From Branchiostoma floridae (Eukaryota; Chordata; Leptocardii; Amphioxiformes; Branchiostomatidae), in contig NC_049992.1 in assembly GCF_000003815.2 (NCBI RefSeq), positions 4,212,998-4,276,997 of the forward strand: DNA of 64,000 bases, written 5' to 3'. Under the pieces are notes generated by a model, which made no database searches, was not told where the DNA came from, and worked only from the letters and a program-made list of their open reading frames with translations. The translations under genes and the position numbers were made by a program. The first letter of the stretch is position 1, and each line of letters starts with the position of its first letter. Below, piece after piece: positions 45,996-56,371 of the stretch.

Positions 45996-46840
45996 AAGAA
46001 TGGAGGAACGTGGTGCAAGACTGTCCCCAAAGGAACAGCATGATGATAATAAAGGTGTGGATAACGGACATGTTGCGCCGCCGCTGCCGCCAAAAAATAA
46101 TCCACCACCAAAAAAGTATGAGGACGTGGATCCTCATGGTGAGAGCATCTTTGCATTGAGTACTGGGCTAAAACAACAGGGTGATAAACATGCAGACAGT
46201 AGAAATGACCCACCGCCATTGCCGGCCAGAAACCCGCCACTGTTATCATCAAACACGTACGAGGACGTGGATCCACATGGTGACAGTATCATTGTGTTGG
46301 GTTCTGGGCTACAACGCGCTGTACCAAATGAGCCCCTACCTCGCCACCATACAGAAATGGAGGTACAAGGAGACAAAGAATATGAACTCTCGAAAGGAAG
46401 GAATAAAAACCCCAACAGAAAGTATGAAGATGTGGATCCCCATGGTTACGGTATATTTGCATTGCCAAAGAAACAGTCCGGTGAAGATGTTGATGGAAAA
46501 ATCGTTCTGCCGCCTTTGCCAGCAAGGAACCCTCTCCGTCTTGACAAGGAAGACAAAGAGATAGAAGACGTTGACAGAAGGAATGAAGAAGTCAACAGAA
46601 AGTATGAAGACGTGGATCCGGCTGGTTATGGTATCTTTGATGAATCCAAACAGGCGTGCCGAAAGAAAGAAGGTATAAATGTGATATTAAACTCTGGTTT
46701 GAAACGCGCAGTGCCCGACCTACCCCCTCCTCGCAAACTCGACATGGGAGACCACACGGTGGTGTGTCCAGAACAGATGGACGATTCGTGCTCAGATCCT
46801 TACTGCTCACCTGGGAACAAAGTTGAACATGAAGATACAG
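45996..46840 (+). CDS. Copy D: YEDV/SH3-motif cytoplasmic tail exon
   Basis: The exon begins after acceptor TTGCAG (45995) with ATG at 46000 and ends at donor ACAG/GTATGT (46840), phase 1. The tail of 280 codons has [36 protein letters not shown] and KYEDVDPAGYGI. SH3 ligands are [23 protein letters not shown] and PPLPARNP, and the end is [16 protein letters not shown]. Unlike B it stays open to the donor. No TM, stalk or EGF exon is recognised before element E2 starts at 47381. It may be split from its downstream exons by that insertion, or be a partial duplicate. It is read as part of a gene of unknown integrity. Confidence 0.7.
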
Positions 46841-47380
46841 GTATGTCCACATGGGAATCCGCCATGTAAATTAATGTTGGAAGAATGTAGCTCCGGACCT
46901 AAAACTTGATAATTTTTTTCCTTGGAATAATGGGTAGAAATTCTGGCAATTTTTAGGTCAATATGACTGGGGAGGGTTTCTACTTTCTGATTATGTCCAA
47001 AAAGCTAAGTTTTTTGGATTATCAGGGGATATAAAGTTGGGACTATTTCCTGGTTGTGCAAGGGCCTCTTCCCTTAGTGGTTATGCGTTTGAGGGGGTGG
47101 TTAGGGTTTGGGGGGCATTTTCTGCAAATAATGCCGTAATATTTCTCATAACAGTGGGATTTTATCACAGCTGAGATGATGGGCTTTCGTATGAGGGTAA
47201 GTTTGTATGCCAGTAACGTCAGAAAGGTGAGTTATTGGCATTGTCTTTCTGTGCTTTTTTGTGTACATTTCAATGGGCCAGGGATTGCCTGGCGGATCCC
47301 CATATGCGGCACATGAAGAACGTCATTTGGAATGATGGAATGATATAATAATGTTGTAACATTTTATGCTCACAATTGAG
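46841..47380. other. Intron-like sequence after copy D; no exon recognised
   Basis: No segment resembles the TM exon of A or C. A short CACAG ... GGGTAAG pair at 47168-47202 could frame a tiny exon but encodes nothing hydrophobic. Confidence 0.35.
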
Positions 47381-47912
47381 AAGGGGTTGTACTAATAGCT
47401 CCATGGAGCCAGCTCCATGGAGTCAGCTCCATGGAGCTATTAGTACAACCCTGCTCCCAACCTACCAGCTCCATAAAGCCAGCTCCACGCACTTTGAATA
47501 CATACAATTGGTTCACGTCACCTTCAAAAGAAATTTATATTTCGCTTTGAATAGAAATAGTTAGTTCACGTCATCATAGGAAAAATCTTAGTCAGCTATA
47601 GAGATGCCCTTGTAAACGAAAAACAAGTTTCATGGAGCCAGCTCTATGAACTTTGAATGTATACGATTCGTTCTCGTCACCACAGGAAAAATCTTAGTCC
47701 GCTATGGGGCCGCCCTTGTAAACGAAAAACAAGTTTCATGGAGCCAGCTCTATGAACTTTGAATGTATACAATTGGTTCTCGTCACCACAGGAAAGATCT
47801 TAGTCCGCTATAGAGCCGCCATTGTAAACGAAAAACAAGTTTCATGGAGCCAGCTCTATGAACTTTGAATGTATACAATTGGTTTTCGTCACCACAAGAA
47901 AAATCTTAGTCC

Positions 47913-48422
47913 TGTAACGGCCATGACCTTTGACATATGAGACAATTAGGTAATGACCGTCTAGACCATATGAGGAGGAGCTGACATTAGCATATTAGGT
48001 AATCCCTGATTGGCTGGATGCCGACAGCATCCAACCAGCTTACCTGTGATGGGCGGAGTTATACAACCTATTGTCATGCGAGTTAACCTTAGAGATTGTA
48101 TGAAGAGATTTAGTCAGTCTCGTGCCCCAAGGACTCAGGTGAGGTACTTTGGTAGGGCTTAGTCCCTCTGTTGGATTGTGTACTAGTTATTAGTTAGACC
48201 GACTCTCTCTGTGAATATACTTAGATCTCTGTATCATTATCCTAGACCTGTATCCTTTAACTGTAACTTGCTGTAGTCCTAAGTGAAACACATAGTATTA
48301 TATGTTACTTGAGTTTAGCATAGGTTGAATAAACACGGCTCACAAATAGTAATCGGACTGGTTTGGCTGAGTTCCTGATAAGCTAATATAGGACTAAGAT
48401 ACCAAACACCCAGATTCTTTCA
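47913..48422 (+). repeat. 5' LTR
   Basis: 510 bp with TG...CA ends, nearly identical to the 3' LTR. It contains GGTTGAATAAACACGG, with AATAAA as a likely polyadenylation signal near its end. Confidence 0.92.
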
Positions 48423-48423
48423 A

Positions 48424-48490
48424 TGGTTCCCACGCCGGGAATCGAACCCGGGCCTTGGCGGTGAGAGCGCCAAATCCTAACCACTAGACC
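48424..48490 (-). other. Extended primer-binding site: 67 nt complementary to tRNA-Glu(CTC)
   Basis: Read on the minus strand this gives GGTCTAGTGGTTAGGATTTG, then GCGCTCTCACCGC (anticodon loop CTCTCAC, anticodon CTC), the T-arm GGGTTCGATTCCCGG and the encoded CCA end. The region upstream, where the 5' acceptor strand should be, does not pair with the 3' strand. So this is not a tRNA gene: it is a copy of mature tRNA-Glu from about position 10 to the CCA, placed one base after the 5' LTR, where the PBS should be. Confidence 0.8.
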
Positions 48491-48589
48491 TCTCCCACCC
48501 AGGACGACCCGGATTACAATCCGCGGAATGACCGGCCCCGTCGGCCTGCCCGCCCTAACCGTAACCGGCGCCGAGAACCTTCCCTTTCA

Positions 48590-48892
48590 GTGGATCCAGT
48601 GACGTCCGGGGAAGAGTCCTCCCAGGGCACTTGTTCTGCTTCCGTTTCAGGTTCCGACCAGCAGTCTGGCGATGAAGATGACCAGGACGAGGCGACCGTC
48701 CCGAAGACACTTGTTCCGCCGAGGGAGAGACGACCAGCTGTGAATCCGGACGTCTCCAGTGACAGCGAAGAGGAGAGGCCTTCGACAAGCCATGCTGCTG
48801 ACGTCCCGAGACCACGACGACATCGCCGCAGACCGTCGTACCTGGAGGACTTCGCGTTGGACTCTGACTCGGATTATATAGATTTAACATAG
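48590..48892 (+). CDS. Short C-terminal Pol-like ORF of the LTR element
   Basis: 100 codons, rich in Ser, Glu, Asp and Arg, ending RRHRRRPSYLEDFALDSDSD. The RRRPSYLEDFAL end resembles the basic tail after integrase in many Ty3/gypsy polyproteins. No enzymatic domain is present. It may or may not be translated. Confidence 0.4.
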   Translation: MDPVTSGEESSQGTCSASVSGSDQQSGDEDDQDEATVPKTLVPPRERRPAVNPDVSSDSEEERPSTSHAADVPRPRRHRRRPSYLEDFALDSDSDYIDLT

Positions 48893-49911
48893 TGTGTTAT
48901 TGTTAAGTTGTGCTGAGCAAAGACAGACCACTTCGTGTCTCGCGGTTCTGATGGTGCAAATCATTCGGCTGGGTGTGCTGGTGCATTGGTTGTTGTAGAT
49001 TGTGTGTTGGTTCCTGTTTCACCTGTAGATCACCATGGCTAGGTCCCCCGGAAGTTAAGGTTATATGAAGATTTTCTTTAGTATTAAGTACGGATGGAAC
49101 TCCGGAGCTGAGCTGAGAGGATGGGTAGGTATACACGTTTTCTGTTTTCACGCCGTAGCCATGTAAGCGAGCTCAAGTCTCCTGCTGGTGTCGTCTGCGT
49201 GCTGCGTGTCCATCTCTCGAGGAATTGGATGGGGATTTGAGGATCTAATCTCAAAGGTGATTAGCAGTAAGTCTCTCCCCATACCAGGTAGTATGTGTTA
49301 AGGTTATCTAGGTGTTTATTCGGGTAATGACGGGCAAGTTTAAGTGATTGACCAGGTAGTATACATGGGATTCTGCATGCCTTCTCTGCTTCTGGTGTGT
49401 CTGGCTGCCTTGTCGTCTGTTATGCACCTGTCACCGCCGTACACGTTGGAATTTTGTCTCTTGCGAAGCACACATGTAAATTTTTGTCTGGATCAGACAC
49501 AGTGTAATAAAACCACATGATTATTGCTTATGTATTGCTGATGTATTGCGTACGCATTGCTTATGTATATGTTTATCTGTATTATGCTGAACTTTTGTAT
49601 TGTATTGACCATATGCAGAATGTGAGTGGCCAATGGCTGGTGAGAGCAGTCTGATTGGTCACAGAGATTTAGATAATGTTGAATATCTGTACTATGCTGA
49701 AATTTTTGTATTGTATGGACCATATGCGGAATGTGAGCGACCAATGGCTGGTGAGAGCAGTCCGATTGGTCACAGAGAGCGAGATAATGGTATATGGCTG
49801 ATATCCCACTTTTGTTATTTTATATCAACCTGTTGTATTTTTGTTACACCTCCCTTGTAATGTTATGGTATCTTAACATTTGAGGACAAATGTTCGGTGA
49901 GGGGGAGGTAG

Positions 49912-50421
49912 TGTAACGGCCATGACCTTTGACATATGAGATAATTAGGTAATGACCGTCTAGACCATATGAGGAGGAGCTGACATTAGCATATTAGGTA
50001 ATCCCTGATTGGCTGGATGCCGACAGCATCCAACCAGCTTACCTGTGATGGGCGGAGTTATACAACCTATTGTCATGCGAGTTAACCTTAGAGATTGTAT
50101 GAAGAGATTTAGTCAGTCTCGTGCCCCAAGGACTCAGGTGAGGTACTTTGGTAGGGCTTAGTCCCTCTGTTGGATTGTGTACTAGTTATTAGTTAGACCG
50201 ACTCTCTCTGTGAATATACTTAGATCTCTGTATCATTATCCTAGACCTGTATCCTTTAACTGTAACTTGCTGTAGTCCTAAGTGAAACACATTGTATTAT
50301 ATGTTACTTGAGTTTAGCATAGGTTGAATAAACACGGCTCACAAATAGTAATCGGACTGGTTTGGCTGAGTTCCTGATAAGCTAATATAGGACTTAGATA
50401 CCAAACACCCAGATTCTTTCA
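49912..50421 (+). repeat. 3' LTR
   Basis: 510-bp direct copy of the 5' LTR, preceded by a polypurine tract and followed by the GTCC target duplication and continuing E2 sequence (GTCCGCTATG). Confidence 0.92.
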
Positions 50422-50523
50422 GTCCGCTATGCAACATTCTTCGTAGAGGCGGGTTTGATACTATGTTACGCCACCGTGGATCTGAGATTATTATCATCGT
50501 CTTCCTGGAGGGACCTAAAACGG

Positions 50524-50800
50524 GGGTCTCGTGCTCGAGGACTCATTACTCAACACATTGGGTACCTACTGGGATGCAAAACACACCAGATAATACTATT
50601 ATTATTTATAATTGTCAAACGGGTGCCTTCGGGGTAGTGGACATGTTCTATTAATAATTAACGTCTCATATTCTATAACAAAACAGAAGAGGGGAAAATA
50701 AGGTTGAGTCTTGGGACAGGTGTAGATCTCCCACGCGGGAGTCCGTCATGGGCTTCGGGGCAACCCCTTGTATCATTGTGCAACTTCTTATCCATACATG
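50524..50800. repeat. 277-bp flanking duplication of the LINE, copy 1
   Basis: Starts GGGTCTCGTGCTCGAGGACTC and ends CTTATCCATACATG, directly followed by the LINE poly(T). It matches 56095-56371 with a single mismatch in the ATTATT run, so it is a very long target-site duplication. Confidence 0.88.
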
Positions 50801-50891
50801 TTTTTTTTTTTTTTTTTTTTTTTTTTCTTCCTGATTCCGTGTTCGTCACGGCACTTTATTACATGTCACAGAAAGCTGTACAATGTGTAGC

Positions 50892-53800
50892 TTATATCAT
50901 ATTTCTAAGAATACATTCTGATTTGAAAATTTTCACAATGATTTCTGCATCTTGACATAGTGAATTCGGGGATGACACTGTAGACTTATATTTTACGATG
51001 GATAGTTTCGCAACTAGCAGCAGTTCATTGATGTACCGAAACTTGTTTAACATATGAGGGTTGTATCCAAAAATAATGTCATGTACAGTGAGAGATATGG
51101 AATAACTAAACAAACTTTCCACATAATCCCATAATGGTTTAACAATTTTACAGTCAAAGAAAAAATGTTCTATATATTCTATAATATCGCAAAAAATACA
51201 CTTATTATTTTCTACAATTCTCATCTTATGCAACAATATTTTGGTCGGATAAATATTATGCAAGATCTTCCATTGCAAACTAATAAGTTTGGGTTCTTTA
51301 GTGGTCAAGAAGGGAGATTTCCATAGTACATGCCAAGGAATGGAACGAAAATCGTACATAGGAAATCGTTTCTCCCAGAAATTCTGTGAGACTGGGACTG
51401 CTTGGTATTGCATGATACAGAAATTCTTAAAGAAGATAGAGTCTAGTAAGCGGATGTCTTTACCACAAAGTTTGATACTAGGAGATTCTTCGTTGTCTAA
51501 TCGAGAAACACCTTTCCATTGTTTGGGAATTGAATTGATTAAAGCATGATACTGTAGTAATACATGTGCATCATTACCAACAATAGCTTTTACATCATCA
51601 AAAGATATAAAGTTACCCTGATCATCCACAATATCATTTACATAAAGAATATGTCGTCTAATCCATTTCTTAAAATAAAGCATATTGCCCTTGTAACTTA
51701 TACAAGCATTGTTCCATAACAATTGCCAATTTACTTGATTTACCTCAATATCATTGACATTCTGTACAGATTTCATTTCATACCAAGTAAGTATGAGTTT
51801 ACGGTAATAGAGAGGTAAGGGCAACAGTGAATCTTTAGATGACACATGGACTGCCGAGCAGTTATGTCTCAATATACAAAGATCAGGTCCTAACTTCTTA
51901 AAATAATACAGTTGTATCTTCTTCCATGTAGGAGTAGGAGTTTCACTACCGGATAACAATTTTTTTATCGATCGTAATAAACAACATTTGTGCATTATTC
52001 TTATATCTATCATTTTCAATCCTCCCTTTGAATAGTCTTGAACCATCACATTACGCTTTACTCTATCTCTTTTCCAGATAAATCTGTAAAACATCAAATT
52101 AACATCCTTTAAGAAGCTATCCGGTGGTATAAGTGCACCAAAACTGTAAGACAGTTGTGAAGCTACAAGGTTTTTGAGCACTGTTATTTTTCCTATAAGA
52201 CTAAGGTTGCGTGAAGCCCAAGATAATAAAATGTTTTTCATCTTACAGTATTTTTTGCTCCAATTTACTTCTACTTCAGAGGCACAACATGCAGATGAGA
52301 AAACAATCCCTAAGCATTTTGCTGTGGTGCACCATTTTAGCCCACTAGCTTGTTCAGAGCAGTGTCTCCAAGGGCCTAGCCACATGGCTACTGTTTTTTC
52401 TTTATTCAAAACTAGACCAGAAAAAACGGAAAAATGTCTAATAATATCTAAACTTCTATCAATAGAAATTTTGTCACCAAGTATCAGTTCAGTATCATCT
52501 GCATATTGAAAAATTCGAGATTCAACATCGGAGTCGCCAAGCCCAGATAATGTAATACCTTTGATTTCGGAAGACTGGCGGACTTTAAGAGCAAAGAGCT
52601 CTGTGGCTAGAATAAACAGAAGAGAAGACAAGGGACATCCTTGACGTACACCTCTTCCCAGATCAAACCATTCAGAGATATGACCACAATGATTGATACA
52701 ACTACGGGCATTATTAGTGTATACCTTTACCCACTGAACAAAATCTGAACCGAAATTGAACTTTTCAAGAACTTTTATAATGAGGTCTTTGGAAATAGTA
52801 TCAAAGGCTTTGCTGTAATCTAAGAAGAGAATGGCACCTGGAACATTACAATCTCTAGTAAAGCAAATTATGTCATCTATGGCTCGTATGTTATTCAAAA
52901 TACTACGTCCCTTGATATATCCAACTTGGTCTGGTCCAACAATGTGAGAGATAATGTTCTGTAATCTACTTGCTAATATCTTTGCACCTATTTTGTAGTC
53001 CGTATTTGTGATTGAGATAGGTCGCCAGTTAGACAGCTGGTCTCTACTTAAATCTTGGTGTTCACCCCCTTTAAAGAGTAAGGATATAACCCCTTTACGT
53101 TGAGTGGAAGAAAGCTGGTTCTTCGTGTAGCCCTCATTTAGTGAGTTCAAAACCATAGATCCTATTCTGCTCCAAAAGACTTTATAAAAGTCAGTAGTAA
53201 GGCCATCTAGGCCGGGACTGCAATTTGTCATGTTACGTAGAGCAGATGTACATTCCGTCATAGTAAACAACCCTTCACAAGATTTACTTTGCATGTCAGA
53301 CAACGTCGGAAAATTTACGTCTGTAATAAAGTCATCAAAGCTTTCTATGTCGAAATCGTCGTTTTTACTGTATAGTTTTCTATAGTAATCGACTTGTTGT
53401 TCCAATAATTTATTTTGATCTGTTATTATGTGACCGTCAGGTGTTCTGAGGCTTGTAATAACATTGTGTATGGCACGTGACTTCTCAAGTCGAAGAAAGT
53501 AGGCTGTGTTTTTTTCTCCTTCCTCAATCCATTTAACTTTTGAGCGGATTTGTGCACCATGCGCCTCGTGAAGGGCTAATGCTTCAAACTCAGCCTTTGT
53601 GTTGTGCACCTGTTGCTGTAAAGTTAAATTCTTTGGATCGGAAGCTAATTGTTTTTCCAGCCGTTCTAATTTTTCATCAATTATGTTGTGTTTGGATCGT
53701 TTTTCAAGAGCCTTTTGTTTCCCGTAACTAATTGAGAAAGTTTTTATCTTACTCTTACAGATGTCCCATATTAACTGTTTACCTTCGATCACAGAGTCAC

Positions 53801-54626
53801 TAAGGCCTTCTTGGATGTTTCCTATGATTTCATTAACACGATCAACAAACACCTTATCTTTTAGAAATGAATTATTGAATTTCCAATATGAAGGTCCTTT
53901 GTCAAACTGTGTTACAGACATATCCAATACAGCAGCTCTATGATCACTGCAGGGGAAAGAGATGATTTCACATGCAGTAGTTTTATCAAACAAAAAGTCA
54001 TTAATCAGGAGATAATCTAGTCTCCTGGCTGTAAAAGGGTTTCTCTTAGACCATGTGTAATCCTTGTCTTCACTATGGAAGACTCTCCAGATGTCAAGTA
54101 GTTCAAGGTTGTCTGTCAAATTATTAAAACATTTAACCTCTGCTTTATCATGCTCTTTCCCTGCTACATTGTCGAGATCACGATTGAGTACTGTATTGAA
54201 ATCACCAGCTAACATAAAATATTCACCGTCACAACAATGTTCTTGCAGTTGAGTTAGAACCTGTTTGTAGAACAGTTTCTTACTCACTACATTGTTAGGA
54301 GCATATACATTGAAACAAACAAATTTCTCACCATGGTGTATAAATTTTATACCAATGACCCTCTCAGATATATCTATAAATTCCACATTTTTAATGTTGG
54401 AACCTTTAGATATCAAAATAACTTGTCCTTTGCTGTGACAGGTACCAGGGTGTGCGTAAAGCATCCCTCCCCATTCTGTCTTCCATGTCTCTATATCAGC
54501 ACTGCTGATGTAAGTTTCTTGCATAAAAGCAATGTCTATCTTCTTATCTTTAAGGTATTGAAAAACAGTTCGCCGTACCGTTCGTTTCCTTAAGCCTCGC
54601 GTGTTGATGGTGAGTAGTCGAACCAT
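50892..54626 (-). CDS. LINE ORF2: endonuclease and reverse transcriptase
   Basis: 1244 residues. The N-terminal apurinic-type endonuclease shows LLTINTRGLRKRTVRRTVF, MQETYIS, LAGDFNTVLNRDLD and the SDHRAAVLDM end. The central reverse transcriptase shows SPGLDGLTTDFYKVFW, NWRPISITNTDYKIGAKIL, motif A LFLDYSKAFDTI, GVRQGCPLSSLLFILATELF and motif C FQYADDTEL. The C-terminal region has CIFCDIIEYIEHFFFDC, the Cys/His motif of L1-type proteins. It nicks target DNA and primes cDNA synthesis there (family knowledge). Length and motifs look complete, with no stop or frameshift. Confidence 0.93.
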   Translation of the reverse strand: MVRLLTINTRGLRKRTVRRTVFQYLKDKKIDIAFMQETYISSADIETWKTEWGGMLYAHPGTCHSKGQVILISKGSNIKNVEFIDISERVIGIKFIHHGEKFVCFNVYAPNNVVSKKLFYKQVLTQLQEHCCDGEYFMLAGDFNTVLNRDLDNVAGKEHDKAEVKCFNNLTDNLELLDIWRVFHSEDKDYTWSKRNPFTARRLDYLLINDFLFDKTTACEIISFPCSDHRAAVLDMSVTQFDKGPSYWKFNNSFLKDKVFVDRVNEIIGNIQEGLSDSVIEGKQLIWDICKSKIKTFSISYGKQKALEKRSKHNIIDEKLERLEKQLASDPKNLTLQQQVHNTKAEFEALALHEAHGAQIRSKVKWIEEGEKNTAYFLRLEKSRAIHNVITSLRTPDGHIITDQNKLLEQQVDYYRKLYSKNDDFDIESFDDFITDVNFPTLSDMQSKSCEGLFTMTECTSALRNMTNCSPGLDGLTTDFYKVFWSRIGSMVLNSLNEGYTKNQLSSTQRKGVISLLFKGGEHQDLSRDQLSNWRPISITNTDYKIGAKILASRLQNIISHIVGPDQVGYIKGRSILNNIRAIDDIICFTRDCNVPGAILFLDYSKAFDTISKDLIIKVLEKFNFGSDFVQWVKVYTNNARSCINHCGHISEWFDLGRGVRQGCPLSSLLFILATELFALKVRQSSEIKGITLSGLGDSDVESRIFQYADDTELILGDKISIDRSLDIIRHFSVFSGLVLNKEKTVAMWLGPWRHCSEQASGLKWCTTAKCLGIVFSSACCASEVEVNWSKKYCKMKNILLSWASRNLSLIGKITVLKNLVASQLSYSFGALIPPDSFLKDVNLMFYRFIWKRDRVKRNVMVQDYSKGGLKMIDIRIMHKCCLLRSIKKLLSGSETPTPTWKKIQLYYFKKLGPDLCILRHNCSAVHVSSKDSLLPLPLYYRKLILTWYEMKSVQNVNDIEVNQVNWQLLWNNACISYKGNMLYFKKWIRRHILYVNDIVDDQGNFISFDDVKAIVGNDAHVLLQYHALINSIPKQWKGVSRLDNEESPSIKLCGKDIRLLDSIFFKNFCIMQYQAVPVSQNFWEKRFPMYDFRSIPWHVLWKSPFLTTKEPKLISLQWKILHNIYPTKILLHKMRIVENNKCIFCDIIEYIEHFFFDCKIVKPLWDYVESLFSYSISLTVHDIIFGYNPHMLNKFRYINELLLVAKLSIVKYKSTVSSPNSLCQDAEIIVKIFKSECILRNMI

Positions 54627-54654
54627 GGGTGTTGATGGAAGATAGACCTAAGTC

Positions 54655-55902
54655 CTACCCATTGTCTTTGTTTCTCCTCTGATCGTTGTGGCGACCGTCG
54701 TCTTTGTACAGTTTGTCCGGCTTCGACTTGTCAGGCGGAGTCAGAACATTCTTTCTCTTCCTAGTTGACCTTGATGTCCCAGGTTGACGCCGTTGACCTT
54801 GATCTCTAGTGTCCTCAGTGCTGGTGGGCGCTGGGCGCGTTGAACGTGTAAGTCTTCTCTGATTGGTTCCACCAGAGAGACCGGCTTGTTCCTGATGTGG
54901 GGGGTTTGCAATTGACTCTGTCTCACACCGAGTGTTCTCTGCGCCATCACTGTCCCCTGTAACTAGACTCTCGGCTGTCTCATCGGGATCACCAGAAGCC
55001 CAGTCTGTCCAGTCTTGATCTTCTCCACTATTTTTGTTATTAACGACTGCTCTTGAAGCACTAGTCGATCGAGAGTTGGACGCCTCCCGGGCAGCTCTGA
55101 GTCCTTGCTGAACTTTCTGCTCAACATCTCTTCTTTCTCTTGATGGATTACTTCTTTCGGCCCTGCACCACTTTTTTGTGTGACCTTTTTTTCCGCAGTT
55201 GTGGCAAGTGATGCGATGAGGGCATTCGTGGAATGCATGGTCCTCTGACTTGCAAGATTTGCAGTTGATATGCTGGCCATCGTGGAAAACTGTCACTTCA
55301 ATGTCAATCAGAGAAACTGTATCCGTAGGGTCAGGTATGCTGTAGGTACTGTACCGCTGGATTGGGTTGGTGATCTTCGACGCATAACAGAATCTGTGGC
55401 CCGAGTACAGGTGCTGAAAGGGGGAGTCCGCATTCCTGTTCTTCTTCTGATGTCTCAGGACTTCTGTCGTCCTTTCAGCTCTCGAGTCCACCCATTGTGC
55501 AACCTCATCATCCGATACACTATGCGGAATACCATGGATAGAAATCCTGATTTCGGTTTTCCTTAAACCCGTTTTCTGGAAATCCAGGATTCCGTAGGAT
55601 TTTGAACCGACAACTACTCGACCTACGCTGATTGCTTTCGCCTTAGCATCCAGGCATGTAAAATTAATTACCCAGGTGCGCTTCTGGCTCAGGTACTGTG
55701 CGCCTAGGATTTCTTCTGGTTTTATGGAATCATCCAGCTCATTCTGAACAGTATTGTACAGTGCTTCAACTATATCAAATTCAGACAACTTGGGCATACC
55801 GACCGCGTCGATTTTGATCCAAAGATTGGTGTCTTGGAGCCTTGAAATGTCGTCACGTGCCGCCATCTTTCCTGTCGGAGTAGCCCTCCCACTGGTCTTC
55901 AA
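54655..55902 (-). CDS. LINE ORF1: RNA-binding protein with two CCHC knuckles
   Basis: 415 residues. The N-terminal half (KSYGILDFQKTGLRKTEIRI, SIHGIPHSVSDDEVAQWV) is consistent with an RRM-like fold. Two C-x2-C-x4-H-x4-C zinc knuckles follow (CKSCKSEDHAFHEC and CHNCGKKGHTKKWC), then a Ser/Arg/Asp-rich tail. This arrangement is typical of ORF1 proteins of L1/Tx1-like elements, which package element RNA. It lies 28 nt upstream of ORF2. ATG at 55902; a second Met lies 12 residues in (GKMAARDD). Confidence 0.88.
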   Translation of the reverse strand: MKTSGRATPTGKMAARDDISRLQDTNLWIKIDAVGMPKLSEFDIVEALYNTVQNELDDSIKPEEILGAQYLSQKRTWVINFTCLDAKAKAISVGRVVVGSKSYGILDFQKTGLRKTEIRISIHGIPHSVSDDEVAQWVDSRAERTTEVLRHQKKNRNADSPFQHLYSGHRFCYASKITNPIQRYSTYSIPDPTDTVSLIDIEVTVFHDGQHINCKSCKSEDHAFHECPHRITCHNCGKKGHTKKWCRAERSNPSRERRDVEQKVQQGLRAAREASNSRSTSASRAVVNNKNSGEDQDWTDWASGDPDETAESLVTGDSDGAENTRCETESIANPPHQEQAGLSGGTNQRRLTRSTRPAPTSTEDTRDQGQRRQPGTSRSTRKRKNVLTPPDKSKPDKLYKDDGRHNDQRRNKDNG

Positions 55903-56094
55903 AAGACGGGCACAAAGTCTTCCAAAGATTGAAAGAAAGTAATTCCAAGGCAGCGACGAAAGTCAGCACACACTTATGTATCACTACTAACTCAAAAAGA
56001 ACGGTTAGCACCGCTCGAGAGCTTCCAGAACGCGAATTCTGGAGAGCTCACACAAAACACGTCAGATGACAACACCTGACCTTTGACACATCGT

Positions 56095-56371
56095 GGGTCT
56101 CGTGCTCGAGGACTCATTACTCAACACATTGGGTACCTACTGGGATGCAAAACACACCAGATAATACTATTATTATTAATAATTGTCAAACGGGTGCCTT
56201 CGGGGTAGTGGACATGTTCTATTAATAATTAACGTCTCATATTCTATAACAAAACAGAAGAGGGGAAAATAAGGTTGAGTCTTGGGACAGGTGTAGATCT
56301 CCCACGCGGGAGTCCGTCATGGGCTTCGGGGCAACCCCTTGTATCATTGTGCAACTTCTTATCCATACATG
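56095..56371. repeat. 277-bp flanking duplication of the LINE, copy 2
   Basis: Same sequence as 50524-50800 with one mismatch. The following GTTTTTATTG shows the original target, which carried five T where the LINE tail joined. Confidence 0.88.

Larger units (their letters stand above)
47913..50421 (+). mobile_element. LTR retrotransposon, internally deleted, Ty3/gypsy-like
   Basis: Two direct 510-bp LTRs (47913-48422, 49912-50421) start TGTAACGG and end TTTCA; I count three differences between them, so insertion was recent. GTCC flanks both ends (47909-47912, 50422-50425), a 4-bp target duplication inside a repeat unit of E2. A primer-binding site complementary to tRNA-Glu begins at 48424. 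A purine run, GTGAGGGGGAGGTAG, precedes the 3' LTR. The 1.5-kb interior lacks gag, protease, RT and integrase cores; only a short C-terminal Pol-like ORF remains. Confidence 0.88.
50801..56094 (-). mobile_element. Full-length L1/Tx1-like LINE with both ORFs open
   Basis: Minus-strand element of 5.29 kb. It ends in 26 T on the + strand (50801-50826, the poly(A) tail), followed inward by a short 3' UTR, ORF2 (50892-54626), a 28-nt spacer, ORF1 (54655-55902) and a 5' UTR of about 190 nt. Both ORFs are uninterrupted and carry all expected catalytic motifs, and the flanking 277-bp duplications differ by one base. The copy is therefore young and could be active. Confidence 0.9.

Noticed and set aside
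48424..48498. A tRNA-Glu gene on the minus strand
   Set aside because: The CCA end is encoded, the 5' acceptor strand does not pair with the 3' strand, and it sits exactly where the primer-binding site of an LTR element belongs.
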